Numbered from the stretch's first letter, positions 36,156 through 48,463 are shown. The stretch: DNA of 64,000 nt from Chamaelirium japonicum (GCA_947650365.1 OX393551.1:63470644-63534643), one strand, 5' to 3'. Notes: a model not told the origin generated them from the letters alone. A program made the numbers and translations.

Positions 36156-36565
36156 GTAGAGCCTTCGAATGTAAAAGGATCGATTCTGAAGAGATCGAAT
36201 TCTCAGTTCTAAAACCAGAGCTCTGGGATTTTCAACTTCTGATCTACCATCTCTCTTTGATCTTCTTTTCTCCTTAGAAGAGATCAGAGGGTTTTCAGTG
36301 ACACTCGGCCTGTCGAGGTCACTTCAACTGAAGTGTTAGTGAATTCGGGTTGCTCCCTATAGCACGGAGACGTAGGCTTCGGCTGAACTCCGAGATCACA
36401 TCTCGTGTCACAATCTCTCTGATAGCATATCACTTTCAATTGACATATCAAAAGGCTTCAACTTCAATCAACAGATCGACCAACGATCTTCGACGTCAAC
36501 TTCAACTCCAATTGACTGGTGCTGCGAGAGTCTTCGGCTCGGCACGAAGATTTTCCCCCACAGTT

Positions 36566-36574
36566 TGGCGCCGT
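36566..36574 (+). other. TR-GAG primer-binding site (tRNA-Asp type)
   Basis: TGGCGCCGT starts 3 bases after the 5' LTR. It matches the complement of the 3' end of plant tRNA-Asp for nine bases before diverging (CTGTGGG follows). This type of PBS is common in plant gypsy elements. Confidence 0.75.
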
Positions 36575-36708
36575 CTGTGGGATCCGAGTGAGAAGCCGTG
36601 TCCTCTCTACTTCGACTACCAGATCAAATAGCCAAACTTCCTCGCCCCCTCGGTTGATCAGACAACTGATCGGATATCGGCAATCTCGTTGTACCCTTCG
36701 CACTCTGA

Positions 36709-38430
36709 ATGACGAGAACCAAACACCAGGGTCAACCAGAAGGAAGTAACACTCAACATCAACCTCGTCCTGAGACTCGTTCAATGAGTCAAAGGCTCAA
36801 CTTCGGGCAGCCCCTTGCTGTCCCCGAGATGGGGGTTCACTCAGGAAGCGGAAGATCAGTCGATCGACCGATCGCCCCTCATCCTCATCAATCAATTGGG
36901 AAGACTGTCCCTGCTCCTGCTAAAGACCCTCCATCGACATACCAAGTCTCTGCAGTCGATTTCCAATTGCTCTAACTGGCGAAACAAAATGCCACCCTCA
37001 CGGCTGAGAGGGATGCTCTAAAGAAGGCAGCTTCCGAAGCTGGGATCGTTTTGCCTATCCCCTCTGCAAGCGAGAGGATCAATCTTCCACAACGCTCAAT
37101 CCACTCCGAGCAACGGAGATCAATGGGCACTGCTGCCCTCGAGAGGATTCGACGCGACCCAACTCCCTCTGCTGCTCCTTGGAAGCAAAGTGTTTGGGAT
37201 CGCCTTGATGACGAGTCTTCCCAATCGTCTTCCGGCCGCAACTGCGACAAGAAGGCTCCATCAAATCTCAATGCACCAAGGAGGCCCCAAAAGAAAGGCA
37301 TTCCTTCAAAAAGCCGAATTTCCCCATCCATTCCATTTCAACGTGGACTTGGATCGGACCTTCGACATCGACTCCAACCGGCAAATACTTCAATGCCCAA
37401 GCAAGACCTTGCGATCTTGCCTCTTGACCCACCTCTAGGTCGAGGACACGGTCGTAGGGACGGTTACTCCTCTGTCGGGCCTCTATATCGAAGTCTCTTC
37501 GAGACCACCTTTCCAAGAGGATGGAGAACTCCTATCCTCCCCAAATTCAACTGCATCAGAGGAGATCCAAGCCTCCATATACTTGCTTTCAAGCAAGCTC
37601 TAACACCACACGAAGAGGAAAACAACGTGCTCTGCCGCACCTTCGCGGGAAGTCTTGATGAGCCTTCACTCGACTGGTATCACAATCTCCGAGCTGGGTC
37701 CATCACCCAGTTCGGTGTTTTGGCTAACCTCTTTGTGCAGCACTATCAACTCAATCTAAAGCCAGAGAAGAAACTCGACTCTCTCTACCAACTGAGGATG
37801 GGTGCAGACGAGACTCTCCGCAGCTTCACGAGGAGGTTTCGTAACGAGCATGCTGCTCTCTCTGGAAGACATCTAGATGATGAAGCCATCATGTTGGCTT
37901 TCCAGAACGCCCTCCGCTTCGATCTACACATTTACAATGACTTCATCCGCAATCCCCCTCCTTCTCTAGGAGCTATGTTCGATCGAATCCAGAGAGAGAT
38001 CGAGGTTGAAGATGATCAAGTCGCTCGAAAAGGGCGAGAGTCGAAGAGAAGGCCTACTGAGAGAGAAGCCCCAAATTATGCTGCCAAAGCTCACACCGCC
38101 GAGGCAGCAGCCCCTCCAGCCAGCAAGCGATCAAAGAATGATGGACGTCGATCTCCAAAGAAGACTACTTTCACCGAGTGGAATCTACCAATCGAGCAAA
38201 TCCTCGATCACATTCAACATGAAGAGTTCCTTCGATGGCCTAATCCACTGCAGCCCGACACCAAGTTCACTGCAGACAAAACAGTCTACTGTGATTTCCA
38301 TCGCAGTCATGGCCATTCTACCGATCAATGCCACCGGCTAAGGTATCATTTGGAAGATCTGCTACGTATAGGACATCTCCAAGAATTTGTCAAAGGCAGA
38401 CAAGATCATTCCGTCAAACATCGACAGTGA
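36709..38430 (+). pseudogene. gag: Tat-type gypsy gag, one in-frame stop
   Basis: The reading frame runs 574 codons from ATG 36709 to the TGA at 38428-38430, with one TAA at 36973-36975 in a CAA-like context ('FQLL.LAKQNATLTAERDAL'). The stop interrupts a predicted coiled-coil stretch near residue 89. Downstream, 37051-38430 is open for 459 codons from an internal Met. The capsid region (Retrotrans_gag family) is visible from 'FNCIRGDPSLHILAFKQAL' to 'LRSFTRRFRNEHAAL' (about 37540-37850), including LDWYHNLRAGSITQFG. The C-terminal YCDFHRSHGHSTDQC (about 38287-38331) is the degenerate zinc-binding motif of this lineage. Product: structural particle protein. A truncated product from the internal Met is possible but unproven. 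Confidence 0.9.
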
Positions 38431-38634
38431 AGATCTCGCTCGAGATTGAAAGATCTGGGGGTTAGAGATAGTCTACTTTCGAGCAACCATTCGAATTGCC
38501 AGAGAGCACAGCAGTGGAAACTAGCTCCCAACTGGGAAAGTCCATACATGGTCGAGTCAGAAGAAAGCATCGTCTGCCACGAGCTAGATATCTCAAAATG
38601 CTCTACTCTAAGTGTAAATTTCTATGCTGAATAA
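38431..38634 (+). pseudogene. Remnant resembling the gypsy integrase C-terminus
   Basis: Within a 62-codon open stretch (38446-38634) the residues QQWKLAPNWESPYMV (about 38508-38552) resemble the LxPNWEGPYxV motif near the end of Tat-type pol, and the stretch ends ..SVNFYAE, comparable to the usual '..LRKFYA' tail. It begins only 16 bp after gag stops. I read it as what remains after deletion of protease, RT, RNase H and most of integrase. An AATAAA follows at about 38631. Confidence 0.6.
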
Positions 38635-38751
38635 AGATTGCTCTCAAACGTCTACTTGTCCGTTCGAATTCTGAGTTATGAGACAGTGCAACATTCAGTT
38701 TCAAACCTTCAAGCAAATTCAAGTTGGGCCAGCTCAACCTTCAAGCAACAA

Positions 38752-39072
38752 GGTCGTTTAACAAGTTTAGGGCCTCGTGTTGCGACACGACCCTTTACGT
38801 TCTAATGTTAAACGGTTTCGGGTTGTGAAACAGCACAACTCTCAATTTCAATCTCCAATATCGTATAACAAGTTTAGGGCCTCGTGTTGCGACACGACCC
38901 TTTACGTGCAAATGTTAAACGGTTTCGGATTGTGAAACAGCACAACTCTCAATTTCAAGCTACCAGGTCGTTTAACAAGTTTAGGGCCTCGTGTTGCGAC
39001 ACGACCCTTTACGTGCAAATGTTAAACGGTTTCGGGTTGTGAAACAGCACAACTCTCAATTTCAAGCTACCA
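38752..39072. repeat. Three tandem 107 bp palindromic repeats
   Basis: 'tttagggcctcg' occurs at 38766, 38873 and 38980, an exact 107 bp period. Each unit has nested inverted repeats: CGTTTAACA...TGTTAAACG outside (altered in the second unit), AGGG...CCCT, and CGTGT-TGCG-ACACG at the centre. No coding capacity. Confidence 0.93.
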
Positions 39073-39770
39073 GAATATCAACACTCAGATACATAATCCT
39101 AGACACCTTCATCACCTCTGCACTCAGCAAGTACAAAATCCGAGACCTGCTCTCGGTACCCTAGCAAAGTCCAAAGACAAGACTCAACACTCGAATGAAA
39201 AGTTCAAGATCGCAGACAAAGCACCAAGCTCTCAGCCCCAACACATCTCGACACGAAGATCAAGGTCCAATGCATTCTGCAGCATTCAGCCAACGTCACT
39301 CCAGAGGCAGGACATCTCTCAAACTTACCAAGTCACTACAGAAGACTTCTACCACTCGACACTCATAAGAGAAGCATCACGCGCTCTCATGCTCGGGGAA
39401 GACTCGTTCTGGAAGTCCACCATCAATGAGGGGGTGAATCTACAATCTTTCATAGCCAGCATCAACGACGAGACGACTATCACCCAGGAGTCGCGTGATC
39501 TTCCGACCAACCCTCCAAAACCTTCCGACGTTGCAGATCGTCCTAAGATTCAAAAGCCGATTGACAAAAGCAAAAACTCATCAACCATTCAAGGGCAAAG
39601 TCTGAGGCATGAACCGCAGCATTCGAACAAAGTCCAAATATAGTCAAAGTCTGAGACCGACATCTTGGCATTTGGTGGAAAGTCCAAGCTCGCAACCTTG
39701 GCACGAGGCAGCAAAGTCCGAGACCTGAGTCTCAGCATTCAAATCGAAGTCTTCGCTCGTGGCCTCACTC
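39073..39770. other. TR-GAG interior, unassigned
   Basis: Moderately GC-rich sequence without a recognisable protein or repeat family. An 84-codon ORF at 39389-39643 has no motif I recognise and is probably chance. Short recurring phrases such as 'aaagtccaag' and 'gagacctg.tctc' suggest old degenerate repetition. Confidence 0.5.
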
Positions 39771-40020
39771 GAACCTTGACCGGATAATTTTTTACCGATC
39801 GGACAAACTTGTCCGATCGGCTAAAATCATTCGATCGGTCGATTTTTTACTGGATCTGGCAAAAAACCGAGATTTTTTGCCGATCACGCGAACCTTGACC
39901 GGATAATTTTTTACCGATCGGACAAACTTGTCCGATCGGCTAAAATCATTCGATCGGTCGATTTTCTACTGGATCTGGCAAAAAACCAAGGTTTTTTGCC
40001 GATCACTCGAACCTTGACCG
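39771..40020. repeat. 119 bp tandem repeat with GATCGG palindromes
   Basis: 'gaaccttgaccggataattt' begins at 39771, 39890 and 40009 (the third copy is cut short), a 119 bp period. Units contain CCGATCGG and TCGATCGGTCGA-like palindromes, and a 'tggatctggcaaaaaacc' segment related to the 215 bp repeat at 42072. Confidence 0.9.
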
Positions 40021-41530
40021 GATAATTTGGCCTCAACACTATTCAGTAGCAAGGCATTCAATTGCTTTCCTAAAGTTAGCAGGCACCAACAACTGTGATA
40101 GGGATCTTATCACAACATCCAGGAGCGCTACATTATCGAACATTATCCATGCTCGCAAATAACGGGAGCTTGGTCTATTAATTCCACAATCCCGGTAGCA
40201 TGTCATCAACGAGCGGGATTCGCATTGGTAGCGGGACCCAATTTCAGTGCAGAAGATTCCTCCAACTAGAAAGAGGAAATCCAAGTTTGACCGATCTGGG
40301 TGTTCAGTCCATTTGAAATACCTTTTGGTTATATGGTGTTTGATCAAGAATAATTCAAATCAAACGACCATAGCGTGCCGGGTTGGGAGCACGCGTGGTG
40401 TATACACCAAACGTTTACATAGCCTTCACCTGAGTTGTCAACTTTTGACCCTTGAAGCAAACATCAAAGGTGTAAATCAACGGCCATAAACAATGCCATC
40501 ACAGCCTTCCCTTCCATAATGCATGGAACTCCCATGCAAGCATGCATGTATATGCACCGATCCACCACCTCTCATTCCCACTTGATCACAACCACCAGCA
40601 ACTGGGTTGGCTAAAAAGCATTTCATCCGATGTGAGAGAGAGAGAGGATGCCATCTCTTCCAATCAAGACCAAGAGACATCTCTTCCAATCAAGACCAAG
40701 AGAATCCATCTAAAGCCAGCGGGGTCTTCACGTGAGAGACCCACTCTCAACCCCATTGTGCAGCCAGCGGGGTCTTCACGTGAGAGACCCACTCTCAACC
40801 CCATCGCGCAATCAGCGGCGAAGTCTTCACCGAACACCCTTATCAACGGCCAGCATTCATGCATTCAAAAGAGCACAGCTGCAACGTTGAGCCCGTGACT
40901 ACACAGTGGGGTTTGAGCTGTCTCAACCCGTGACTGAGAGCAGCCGGCCCGTGACTGCACAGTGGCACAATGGGGAAGCCAGCCCGTGACTGCACAGTGA
41001 TAAATCTTGAAGCATCCATCAAACGGTCCAGATCCGTTTGACCGAGCGGAGGGGTGCGATCATGCCAGCACTAAAGCACCATATCCCACTCAAAGGGATC
41101 GGCCTCCCCTGTTCTTCCAAAATCTAGAGCTGCAGTCCTCCATCTCCTCCCCCTCCGGAACGACGACGACAGCATGGGGAGACAACGGATCTGGTGGCGG
41201 CTCTCTACGCCCTCGGCTCCGATCGGCAGCGTGTATTCGATCGAGCCCGCTGCAGCCTTCTCCCCCCTTCACCGGCAACGACAACAGTGACCCCGCCCAT
41301 CTCCGATCCAGATGGTGTTCGGGTACGAGACCGATGATCGGTTGCCAGCGACCGATCGGTCACTGGCAACCGGTCAGGATTCATGCGATCGGTCCCCACG
41401 AGGGGTGTTCTTCCCGATCCAGTACATTTTTTAGCCGATCGGCGATTTCTTCTTCCCAGACACCGGCTGGTGGCGCCTGATCGACGACCGGCAGCAGCCC
41501 TTCGTCCTCGACTGATCGGCCAAAAATCCA
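40021..41530. other. TR-GAG interior, possible transduced sequence with small duplications
   Basis: No recognisable protein. Local tandem duplications are clear: a 26 bp unit 'atctcttccaatcaagacca..' twice at about 40651-40702, a 48 bp unit 'agccagcggggtcttcacgt..' twice at about 40718-40813, and 'cccgtgactgcacagtg'-like units several times at 40889-41000. Base composition changes to GC-rich at about 41080-41480. ORFs here (for example 41007-41480) are low-complexity and I do not accept them as genes. Confidence 0.5.
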
Positions 41531-41559
41531 TTGAATCTTGGGCTAGAAGTGTTTTTCCA

Positions 41560-42630
41560 ATCGATCAGCTCAGTTTCGATCGGTCGAATTTGCCCGATCT
41601 GTCGATTTTGTCCGATCGGACAAAATCGCCCGATCGGACAAATTCACCCGATCGGCACAGCAACACCTACCCGATTGGCTTCTCCGACAGCAGCCCTTTC
41701 TCCCTCTACTTGAACGGGCACCCGAACGGCGAGCAGCAGATCAAAGATCGGCAACTCAACAGCTACTTCTCTAAACATTTAGCCGATCAAACAACCTTCT
41801 TCTCTCAAATCTGATCTTTACCTGATCGAACATACCATACCACCCTCCCCTTCCATTTGCACCCGATCACCTCGATCGATAGGTCGAAATTGACCGATCA
41901 CTTTTTTGACCGATCAAAATTTGACCGATCAAAATTTGACCGATCAAATTTGACCGATCACTTTTTGACCGATCAAAATTTGACCGATCAAATTTGACCG
42001 ATCACTTCGACCAATCACTTTGACTGATCGGTCAGACTTGACCAGTCGAATTCGACTGATCGGTCGATTTTCTACTGGATCGGTCAAAAAACCATGTTTT
42101 TTGACCGATCACCCGATCCTTGACCGGTTGAATTTTGACTGATCAGTCAAAATTTGACCGATCGGTCAAATTTGTCCGATCGGTCAAAATTTAACCGATC
42201 GGCCAAAATTTAACCGATCGGTCAAAATTTGACCGATCAAGTCAAATTTGTCTGATCGAACAGAAATCAATCGATCGGTCAAAATCTCTACTGGATCGGT
42301 CAAAAAACCATGTTTTTTGACCGATCACCCGATCCTTGACCGGTTGAATTTTGACTGATCAGTCAAAATTTGACCGATCGATCAAATTTGTCCGATCGGT
42401 CAAAATTTGACCGATCGGCCAAAATTTAACCGATCGGTCAAAATTTGACCGATCAGTCAAATTTGTCCGATCGAACAGAAATCAATCGATCGGTCAAAAT
42501 CTCTACTGGATCGGTCAAAAAACTATGTTTTTTGACCGATCACCCAATCCTTGACCGATTGAATTTTGACTGATCAGTCAAAATTTGACCGATCGGTCAA
42601 ATTTGACCGATCAGTCTATTTTTTCGCTAA
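41560..42630. repeat. GATCGGTCAA / TTGACCGATC palindromic array
   Basis: More than twenty occurrences of GACCGATC, many inside the palindrome TTGACCGATCGGTCAA. From 42072 a larger unit of about 215-216 bp is tandem ('ctactggatcgg' at 42072, 42288 and 42503). Simple runs dominate 41880-42010. The array stops about 90 bp before the PPT. Confidence 0.92.
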
Positions 42631-42719
42631 CATTCGACAGAGCTCCTCTGTATGTGTGACAGGGGGTCGTTAACTTTGCACCACGAATCCAAGCCAGCCA
42701 GATGATCTCTAGCTAACTT

Positions 42720-42727
42720 GGAGGGGG
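42720..42727 (+). other. TR-GAG polypurine tract
   Basis: GGAGGGGG followed by TAAC and then the 3' LTR at 42732. This is the expected plus-strand primer position. Confidence 0.8.
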
Positions 42728-42731
42728 TAAC

Positions 42732-43611
42732 TGTGGGTGCAAATTTTGGCAAGAAGTCTGCAAACAGCGGGACCCACCGGCCCTGCCTGGTGGGACCCCG
42801 AAGACAACAGCGGGACCCACCGGCCCTGCCTGGTGGGCCCCCGAGTACCACAGTGGGACCCACCGGCCCTGCCTGGTGGGCCCCCGAAGACTACAGCGGG
42901 ACCCACCGGCCCTGCCTGGTGGGCCCCCGAGTACCACAGTGGGACCCACCGGCCCTGCCTGGTGGGCCCCCGAAGACTACAGCGGGACCCACCGGCCCCG
43001 CCTGGTGGGCCCCCGAGTACCACAGCAGGGACCCACCGGCCCTGCCTGGTGGGCCCCCGAGTACCACAGCGGGACCCACCAGCCCTGCCTGGTGGGCCCC
43101 CTAAGACAGTAGCGGGGCCCGCCAGCTTTACCTGGAGAATCCCCAGATGCTGCAGCAGAAACCGCCATTTAACCCAGAATTCCCACCAGAGAATCCTATA
43201 AATAGTAGAGCCTTCGAATGTAAAAGGATCGATTCTGAAGAGATCGAATTCTCAGTTCTAAAACCAGAGCTCTGGGATTTTCAACTTCTGATCTACCATC
43301 TCTCTTTGATCTTCTTTTCTCCTTAGAAGAGATCAGAGGGTTTTCAGTGACACTCGGCCTGTCGAGGTCACTTCAACTGAAGTGTTAGTGAATTCGGGTT
43401 GCTCCCTATAGCACGGAGACGTAGGCTTCGGCTGAACTCCGAGATCACATCTCGTGTCACAATCTCTCTGATAGCATATCACTTTCAATTGACATATCAA
43501 AAGGCTTCAACTTCAATCAACAGATCGACCAACGATCTTCGACGTCAACTTCAACTCCAATTGACTGGTGCTGCGAGAGTCTTCGGGTCGGCACGAAGAT
43601 TTTCCCCCACA
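42732..43611 (+). repeat. TR-GAG 3' LTR
   Basis: 880 bp, collinear with 35683-36562 at a constant offset of 7049. By eye there are four substitutions: three in the minisatellite and one near the end ('cttcggctcgg' against 'cttcgggtcgg'). Confidence 0.96.
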
Positions 43612-46600
43612 CATTCTAGTAGACAAGGTCGACTTTATTATAATAGGGATATATCTATGTCTCAAAGGGATGACTTTAACACCTGCATCTAAAAGGAAAA
43701 AATATAATATCTTATAGCTAGAAGAAGACCCACTATTATGGTATCCGTATTCATATAGCAAATTATGAGAGGAGTCAATATGGGTCCCACTCTAGTTGAC
43801 AATGTCAACTATATTAAAAGGGGGAAAATCTATATAAAAAGGGGGTGATTTTAACACCCGTATTTGTGTAACCAAAATATAAAAAGTCTCATAACTATGA
43901 AGGGTCCCACTATTATGGGATCCTTAATCGTGTAGTAGATTACAAGAGCAGTCCAAACGGGGATCACTTTAGTTGACAAGGTCGATAATATTATTGGGAT
44001 GTACATCTATGTGTTAAAGATGTGACTTTAACACTAGTATCTGAGTGGCCAAAATATAAAAAGTCTTAAAGTTAGTAGGGGTCCTACTATTGTGGGATCC
44101 TTATTCATGTAGTAAAGTATATGAGAAGTCCAAATGGGTCCACTTTAGTTGACAAGGCCATCGATATTATAGGGAGTACAACTATGTGTCAAAGGGATGA
44201 TTTTAACACCAGCATATGTGTGGCCATAATATAAAGAGTCTCATTGCTAAGAAGGGTCCTATTATTATTGGATCTTTATTTATACAGTAGATTATAAGAG
44301 AAATCCAATTGGGGCCACTCAAGTTCAAAAAGTCAACTATATTATAGGTGGGTACATCATGTGTCAAAAAGATAACTTTAACACCCGTATCTAAGTGGCC
44401 AAAATATAAAGAGTACCATTGTTAAGAGAAGTCCCACTATTATGGGATCCTTATTTATGTAGTAGATTACGAATGGAGGCAAAGTAGGACCCGTAATCGG
44501 ATACATTAATATATAGTAAATTACGAATGGAGTTAAAGTAGGGCCCGTAAGTATGGCAAAATATAAAATATCCTATAGCTAGGAGGGGTCCTACTATTGT
44601 AGGGTCCTTATTTATGTTATAGATTACGAGATGTGTCCAAGTAGGGCTACTCCATTTGACAAGGTCAACTAAATTATAGCAGGAAACATATGTGTCAAAT
44701 GGATGACTTTAACACCCGTATTTATATGAAGAAAATATAAAGAGTCATATACCTAGGATGGGTCTTACTAATGTTGGATCCTTATTCATGTAGTAGATTA
44801 CAAGAGTAGTCCAAGTGGGTCCTAATCTAGTTGAGAAAGTCGATTATATTATCAAGGGTACATCTATGTGTCAAAGGTGTGACTTTAACACCCGTATCAA
44901 TATGCCCAAAAAATAAAGAGTCTAGCTTATTGCTAGAAGGGATCCCAATATTTAAGGATCCTTATTCATATAGTAGATTATAAGAGTAGTGCAAGTGGAG
45001 CCACTCTAGTTGACAAGATAGACTATAATACAGGAGGAAACATCTATGTATCAAAGGGGTAACTTTAACACCCACATCCGTATGGCTAAAATATAAAGAG
45101 TCTCATAATTAAAAGAGGTCTGATTATTGTGGGATCATGTAGCATATTATAAGAAAAGTCCAAGTAGGGCCCACTCTTATTGAATGGATGATTATATTAT
45201 AAGGGGTACATTTATATGGCAAATAGGGACCTTAACACCAGCATCTATATAGCCAAAATATGAAGAATCTCATAGCTAGGAGAGATCTCACTATTATGGG
45301 ATCCTTATTCATATAGTAAATTAGAAGAGGAGTCTAAGTAGGGCCCACTCTAGTTGACAAGTACAATGACTTTATAGGAGGTGCATCTATATATCAAAGG
45401 GGTGACTTTAACACCCGTATCTGTATGGACAAAATATAGAGTCTCATTTCTATAAGGGGTCACACTACTATGGTATCCTTATTCATGTACTAGATTATGA
45501 GAGGAGTCCAAGTGGGCCGTACTTCAGGTGACAGGTCGACTATATTATTGGGGGTATATCTATATCTCAAAGAGGTAATTTTAACACCCGTATTTGTATG
45601 ACCAAAATATAAAGACTCTCATAGCTAGAAGGGGTCCCACTATTATGGGATCCTTATTCATGTAGTAGATTATACAAAGAGTCCAAATAGGTCCCACTAC
45701 ATTATATGGGAGGTACATCTATATCTCAAATCAGTAACTTAAAGATCAGCATCTGTGTAGCAAAAATATAAAAAGTCCTATAACTAGGTGGGATCTTTAG
45801 TCATGTAGTAGGTTATGAGATTAGTCCATATAGGTCCCACTCTAGTTGGTAAGTTCGACTATATTTTATGGGAGTACATCTATGTATCAAAGGGGTGACT
45901 TTAACACCCGTATCTGTGTGACCAAAATATAAAGTCCCACAGCTAGGAGGGGTCCTACTATTGAGGGATCCTTATTCATATAGTAGATTACGAGAGGAGT
46001 CCAAGTGGGTCCCACTCTAGTTGATATAATCTACTATATTATAGGTGGGTATATCTATGTTTCAAAATGGTGACTTTAAAACCCGCATCTATATGGCAAA
46101 AATATAAAGTCACATAGCTAGGAGGGTTCCTACTATTGTGGGCTCTTTATTTATATAGTAAATTACGAGAGGAGTCCAAATGGGATTCACTCTAGTTGAC
46201 AAGGTCGAATATATTAAAGAAGGGTATATTTATATATCAAAAGGGTGACTTTAACACTCGTATATATATGGCAAAAATATAAAGGGTCCCATAGCTAGGA
46301 TGGGTCCTTTTATTGTGAGATCTTTATTTATAAAGTAAATAATAAAAGGAGTCCAAATAGGGCCCACTCTAGTTGACAATTTTGATTACTTATAGAGGTA
46401 CATCTATATGTATAAAGGGGTAACTTTGATACACATATATGTGCAACTAAAATATAAAGAGTCTCATAGTTAGGATAAATCCCACTATTATATAATACTT
46501 ATTCATATAGTAGATTATGAGAGGTGTCAAGTGGGGCCCACTCTAGTTGATAAGGTCGACAATATTATCAAGGGTACTTTATAGTATAAATAGGGCGACT

Positions 46601-48463
46601 TTAACCCCTGCATCTGTGTAGACAAAATATAAAGAGTTTCATATATAGGTAGGGGCCAACTATTATAGCATCCTAATTCATATAGTAAATTACGAGAGAA
46701 GACTAAGTGGGGCCTAATCTAGTTAACAAGGTCGAGTAAATTATATAAGGTACATCTATATATCAAATGGGTGATTTTAATACCCATATCTGTGTTGCCA
46801 AAATATAAAGAGTCTCATAGCTAGGAGGGGGTCCTACTATTATGAGATTCTTATTTATGTATTAGATTATGAAAGGAGTCCAAGTGGGGCCTATTCCAGT
46901 AATCATAGTCATCTAAATAATAGGGGCTATATCTATATGTCAAAGGGAAAACTTTAACACACACATCTATATAACCAAAATATAACGATTCCCATATCTA
47001 GATGGTGTCCCACTATTGTAGGATCATTATTTATATAGTAGATTATGAGAAGAGTCTAAGTGGGGCCTACTATGGTTGACAAGGTCGACGGAATTATAGG
47101 GGGATATATCTATGTGTCAAAAGGGTAACTTTAATACATGTATCTGTGTAAGTAAACTATAAAGATTTTTAAAATAAGGCGGGGTCCCACTATTGTGGGA
47201 TTCTTTTTTATGTAGAAGATTACGTGGAGAGTCCAAGTAGGGTCCAATGTAGTTTACAAGGTCGATATAATAAGAGGGTACATCTTTGAATCAAATTGGT
47301 GACTTTAACACCCACATATGTGTGGCCCAAATATAAAGAGTCTCATAGCTAGAAGGGTCCTACTATTATCGGATCCTTATTCAAGTTGTAGATTATGAAA
47401 TGAGTCATAGGATCCCACTCTAGTTAACAATATCGACTATATTAACACCCGTATCTTTGTGTCTTACGAAAGTAGATTATTAGAGGAGTCCAAGTAGGGC
47501 CCACTCTAGATAACAAAGTTGACTACTTATAGGGGCTACATCTATATATAAAGAGGGGTGATTTTGATACTCGTATAAGTATGGCAAAAATATAAATTGT
47601 ATCATAGCTAGGAGGGGTGATCCTTATTCATATAATAGATTACGAAAGGAGTCCAAGTAAGGCCTTCTCTAGTTGATTAAGTCGACTACATTATAGGAGG
47701 TGCATTTTTTTGTTAAAGGGGTAACTTTAATATCCGCTTCTGTGTGGCCAAAATATAAAGGGTCTCATAGGTAAGTGGGTTCCTACTTTTGTAGGATCCT
47801 TATTTATATAGTAAATTACAAAAGAAGTCCAAGTGGAGCCCACTCCAGTTGACAAGGTCGACTACATTATTGAGGGTAAATCTTTGTATCAAATCTATGA
47901 CTTTAACACCCAGAAATATCTGGCCAAAATATAAAGTCCTACAGCTAGGATGGGTCTTATTATTGTGAGATCATAATTTATTTAGTAGATTATAAGAGGA
48001 GTCCAAGTGAAGCCTACTTTAGTTGACAAGGTCGATAATATTATAGGGTGTACATCTATGTGTCAAATGGGTGACTTTAACACCCGTATCTATATGGCCA
48101 AAATATAAATAGTCCTATAGTTAGGAGAGGTCCTACTATTGTGAAATCCTTAATAATATAGTAGAATACGAAAGGAGTTCAAGTCGGTCCCATTCTGGTT
48201 GAAAAAGTCGATTGCATTATAGGGGGTATATTTATGTATCAAATGGGTAACTTTAACCAAAATATAAAGAGTCCCACAACTAGAAAGGATCCTGCAATTA
48301 TAGAATTCTTAATTATATAGTAGATTATAAGAAGAGTCCAATTAGGGCCCACACCAGTTGATAAGACCAACTATATTATAGGGGGGTATGTCTATGTGTC
48401 AAATATATAACTTTAACACCCATATTTGTATAGCCAAAATATATAGAGTCTCATAGCTAGGAC
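43612..48463. repeat. Satellite array, block 7
   Basis: Resumes in register with the TSD copy CATTC and 'tagtagacaaggtcgac'. Contains the partial-duplication landmark near 44470-44560, and landmarks 'aagtaaactata' near 47146 and 'gtgtcttacgaaag' near 47460. This block plus 34009-35682 is the fullest copy of the ~7.9 kb B unit. Confidence 0.9.

Larger units (their letters stand above)
35683..36562 (+). repeat. TR-GAG 5' LTR
   Basis: 880 bp. Contains the ~43 bp GC-rich minisatellite (35716-36097), a TATA box (36148) and a pyrimidine-rich R/U5 part. The several long overlapping ORFs on both strands in the first 450 bp come from the repeat, which is open in many frames, and are not genes. Confidence 0.96.
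35683..43611 (+). mobile_element. TR-GAG: gag-only Ty3-gypsy (Tat-like) LTR retrotransposon
   Basis: 7929 bp with 880 bp LTRs, TGTGGG...CCCACA termini and a perfect 5 bp TSD CATTC (35678-35682, 43612-43616). It has a PBS, a gag gene and a PPT, but no protease, RT, RNase H or complete integrase. The gag C-terminal motif YCDFHRSHGHSTDQC is characteristic of Tat/Athila-type gypsy gag. The two LTRs differ at about four positions, so the insertion is recent. It would need enzymes from an autonomous Tat relative to move. It could also be called a LARD; the gag makes TR-GAG the better term. Confidence 0.93.

Noticed and set aside
36464-37516. Minus-strand ORFs opposite the TR-GAG gag
   Set aside because: Antisense shadows of gag; the plus strand carries the recognisable gag motifs and follows the PBS.
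41007-41814. 157- and 143-codon ORFs in the TR-GAG interior as possible captured genes
   Set aside because: They overlap each other in different frames, are low-complexity, and show no motif. The GC-rich palindromic sequence explains the lack of stops.
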